Part shown: positions 62,070 to 64,000 of the stretch, in pieces
How the letters are laid out: every line of letters starts with the position of its first letter
Numbering within the stretch: the stretch's first letter is position 1
Assembly: GCA_030426805.1 (NCBI GenBank)
Contig: JAUHXU010000003.1
Location: 915,488 to 979,487 of the forward strand
DNA length: 64,000 bases
Direction: 5' to 3'
Origin: a bacterium
Lineage (GTDB): Bacteria; Planctomycetota; JAFGQW01
Notes under the pieces: model-generated
What the model was told of the DNA's origin: nothing
Seen by the model: the letters and a program-made list of their open reading frames with translations, nothing else
Database searches by the model: none
Made by a program: the position numbers and the translations under genes

Positions 62070-64000
62070 ATGAGTCACGCCGAGCAGATCGACCGCGAAG
62101 AGTTCCGATTTCTCGTCCGGCTGACCGAGGATCGCGCCGCCGGCCGCATTCGTCCGGTCGAGGACTACGTCGCGGAGTTTCCCGCGTTGCCCGATCGGAT
62201 CCGCGCGCGATACGCGGAGCTGTCGGCGACGTCGGACCTCGACGAGCGGATCGACCACTACCGAGTGATCGAGTCGATCGCGCGCGGTGGGCAGGGGCGC
62301 GTCTGGCTCGCCGAGGATACCCGTCTCGGCCGACGCGTCGCGATCAAGGTGCTCGACTCGCTGCTGCCGTCGAGCGACCGGGAACGACAACGCTTCGCGC
62401 GCGAGGTCGACGCGATATCCACACTCGATCACCCGGGCATCTGCCCGATCTACGACGTCGGCGAGCACGACGGGCGCCCGTACTTCGCGATGCGCTACGT
62501 CGAGGGGGAGAGCTTCGCGGCGAGTATCGACCACGCGCGGCGGTCTCGCGACGAGGGCGACGCGGACTCGACGACGACTGGGCGACGCGGCCGGGAACAC
62601 GTCCGTCGCGTTGTCGAGATCGTCGAGCGCGTCGCGCGCGCGCTGGACGTCGCGCACGAGGCCGGACTCGTGCACCGTGACGTGAAACCGGCGAACATCA
62701 TGGTCACCGAGCACGACGAGCCGGTCGTCCTCGACTTCGGGCTCGCGCAGTTCGAATCGCCCGACGGTGCGACGCTGACCCGCCGCGGCGAGGTGCTCGG
62801 CACGCCGGTCTACATGTCGCCGGAGCAGATCGAGCCGAAGCGTGGTCGCGTCGACAGACGGGCGGACGTGTATGCGTTGGGGGTCACGCTCTTCGAGGCG
62901 CTGACGCTCGAGCGGCCGTTTCGCGCCGCGACCGTCGATGCGCTGTTCAGTGCGATCCTCCGCGACGTGCCGCCCGATCCGCGGCGCGTGAACCGGTCGA
63001 TTCCGAAGGACTTGGCGACCGTGATCGGCGCCGCGCTCGAGAAGGACCCGAACCGCCGCTACGCGAGTGCCGGCGCGCTTGCCGACGACCTGGGCCACGT
63101 GTTGCGGGGCGAGCCGATCGAGGTCCGACCGCCGGGCGTATTGACGCGGCTCGCACGGTGGGTCGGTCGGCGGCCCGCAGTCGCCGCGGTGTGGGCGTTG
63201 CTCGCGGTCGGCGTGCCGGTGGTCGGCGTCCTCGGCGGCTATTGGATCGCGACGCGGGACGATGTTGCGGCGGCAGAAGATGCGGCGAGACGGCGAGTCG
63301 TCGAACGCCACCTCGGTCAGGCACTGCTCGCGCGCCAGGAGAGGCGGCTCGAGGCCGCGCGTGCCGCGCTGGACGCAGCGCGCGCGATCGCGCCCGACGA
63401 GCCCGAGGTCGTCGCGCTCGACGCCGACCTGACGCGCCGCGGCGGCGGCGCCCACCGCGACCTCGAACGAGAAGCGCTCGCCGCGAGCGCTTCGCAACCG
63501 ACCACCGCGGCCGGGTTCTTCTTCGCCGCACTCGCCGCGCAGGCCGAGGCCGACGAGATCGATCGCAAGCGACTCGAGGACGCACTCGATGCGTCGCGGA
63601 GCGCGGTGCTCGCCGCGCCCGCCCCCCGGCTCGTCTACCACGTGCTCGTCGTCGAGATCGCGCAGCTGCTCGGCGACGCGGCGACGGCGCTCCGGACCGC
63701 ACGGGCCGCGGTGCTCCGCTGGCCCGACGAGCCGGTCGCGTGGTCGGCGATGGGCATCGCGCACGCGACCCTCGGGGCGGGCGATCGTGCGATCGAGGCG
63801 TTCGAACGGGCCCGAGCGCTCGACCCCGATTCGCACGCGATTCGCCGGCGGCTCGCGGAGACGCTCGACCGGTTTGGTGCGGGAAAGCGGGCGATCGAGC
63901 ACTACCGCGCTGCGTCGCGGCTCGCCAAAGAGGCGGCCACGCGCGCCGGTTCGCCCGCGAGCGCGTCGCGGCTTCGCGCGGAAGCCGCGGTCCTGCGCGC
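62070..64000 (+). CDS. Membrane Ser/Thr protein kinase with TPR tail, 3' end outside window
   Basis: 643 codons from the ATG at 62070 and still open at 64000. Kinase domain about 50-345: ARGGQGRVWLAED, VAIKVL, HRDVKPANIMV, DFGLAQFE, GTPVYMSPEQI, ADVYALGVTLFEALTLERPF. Before it a short helical N-terminus (EEFRFLVRLTEDRAAGRIRP). Transmembrane helix near 375 (VAAVWALLAVGVPVVGVLGG). Then TPR-like helices (LGQALLARQERRLEAARAAL, AWSAMGIAHATLGAGDRAIE), the same plan as the kinase at 55039. Confidence 0.94.
   Translation, partial: MSHAEQIDREEFRFLVRLTEDRAAGRIRPVEDYVAEFPALPDRIRARYAELSATSDLDERIDHYRVIESIARGGQGRVWLAEDTRLGRRVAIKVLDSLLPSSDRERQRFAREVDAISTLDHPGICPIYDVGEHDGRPYFAMRYVEGESFAASIDHARRSRDEGDADSTTTGRRGREHVRRVVEIVERVARALDVAHEAGLVHRDVKPANIMVTEHDEPVVLDFGLAQFESPDGATLTRRGEVLGTPVYMSPEQIEPKRGRVDRRADVYALGVTLFEALTLERPFRAATVDALFSAILRDVPPDPRRVNRSIPKDLATVIGAALEKDPNRRYASAGALADDLGHVLRGEPIEVRPPGVLTRLARWVGRRPAVAAVWALLAVGVPVVGVLGGYWIATRDDVAAAEDAARRRVVERHLGQALLARQERRLEAARAALDAARAIAPDEPEVVALDADLTRRGGGAHRDLEREALAASASQPTTAAGFFFAALAAQAEADEIDRKRLEDALDASRSAVLAAPAPRLVYHVLVVEIAQLLGDAATALRTARAAVLRWPDEPVAWSAMGIAHATLGAGDRAIEAFERARALDPDSHAIRRRLAETLDRFGAGKRAIEHYRAASRLAKEAATRAGSPASASRLRAEAAVLR

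Noticed and set aside
60546..63902. Minus-strand open frame of 1118 codons opposite the kinase and propeller genes
   Set aside because: Shadow of two well-supported plus-strand genes.

Overview
The window is dense, high-GC bacterial DNA. A planctomycete (Planctomycetota) or a close relative is the best guess. The reasons are a cysteine-type sulfatase and a formylglycine-generating enzyme in one window, large Ser/Thr kinases with TPR tails beside an ECF sigma factor, HEAT/TPR secreted proteins, three DinB-fold proteins, and about a dozen secreted proteins that share one C-terminal domain. This assignment is by protein style only. I saw no rRNA, tRNA, CRISPR array, complete insertion sequence or replication origin.

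Layout. Bases 1-3463 (minus strand) are a sodium:solute symporter, a small anchored protein and a lipoprotein sulfatase cut by the window edge. Bases 3556-7883 hold three secreted propeller-like proteins. At 8083-9294 lies a probable selenoprotein: a secreted thioredoxin-like gene with one in-frame TGA at codon 84 and a hairpin of bacterial SECIS type just after it. Bases 9385-12180 encode a two-part radical SAM protein. Bases 12185-15203 hold a HEAT-repeat protein, the formylglycine-generating enzyme that could activate the sulfatase, and a membrane protein. Bases 15200-21144 (minus) hold two envelope operons with DUF3313-like lipoproteins, a methyltransferase, an alpha/beta hydrolase and a tandem universal stress protein. 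Bases 21224-27164 (plus) run from a potassium-channel-like protein through DinB, a thioredoxin-like ferredoxin, mtaB and miaB (tRNA methylthiotransferases) to a GT39-type glycosyltransferase.

Bases 27165-28300 hold a long hairpin, 26-bp repeats, another DinB gene and an AT-rich inverted repeat. Bases 28301-33888 form a compact three-gene set that looks like a small natural-product pathway: a one-module NRPS (half condensation domain, adenylation domain with embedded methyltransferase, carrier domain), a serine hydroxymethyltransferase paralogue with altered active-site tyrosines, and a cupin. Bases 33874-39410 hold a HEAT protein, a hydrolase, a fusion that starts with the tail of a class III aminotransferase, a rhodanese and a third DinB.

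Bases 39558-53174 are a secreted-protein island: propeller proteins, an FG-GAP protein, a tail-collar protein, an NHL protein, and three tandem paralogues. Two of these share 537 identical bases at their 3' ends, and another pair shares its 5' end, so the genes look like mosaics. Bases 53288-64000 are a signalling locus: three membrane Ser/Thr kinases, an ECF sigma factor, and two copies of a shared promoter-like element, one before the sigma gene and one before a secreted-protein/kinase pair.
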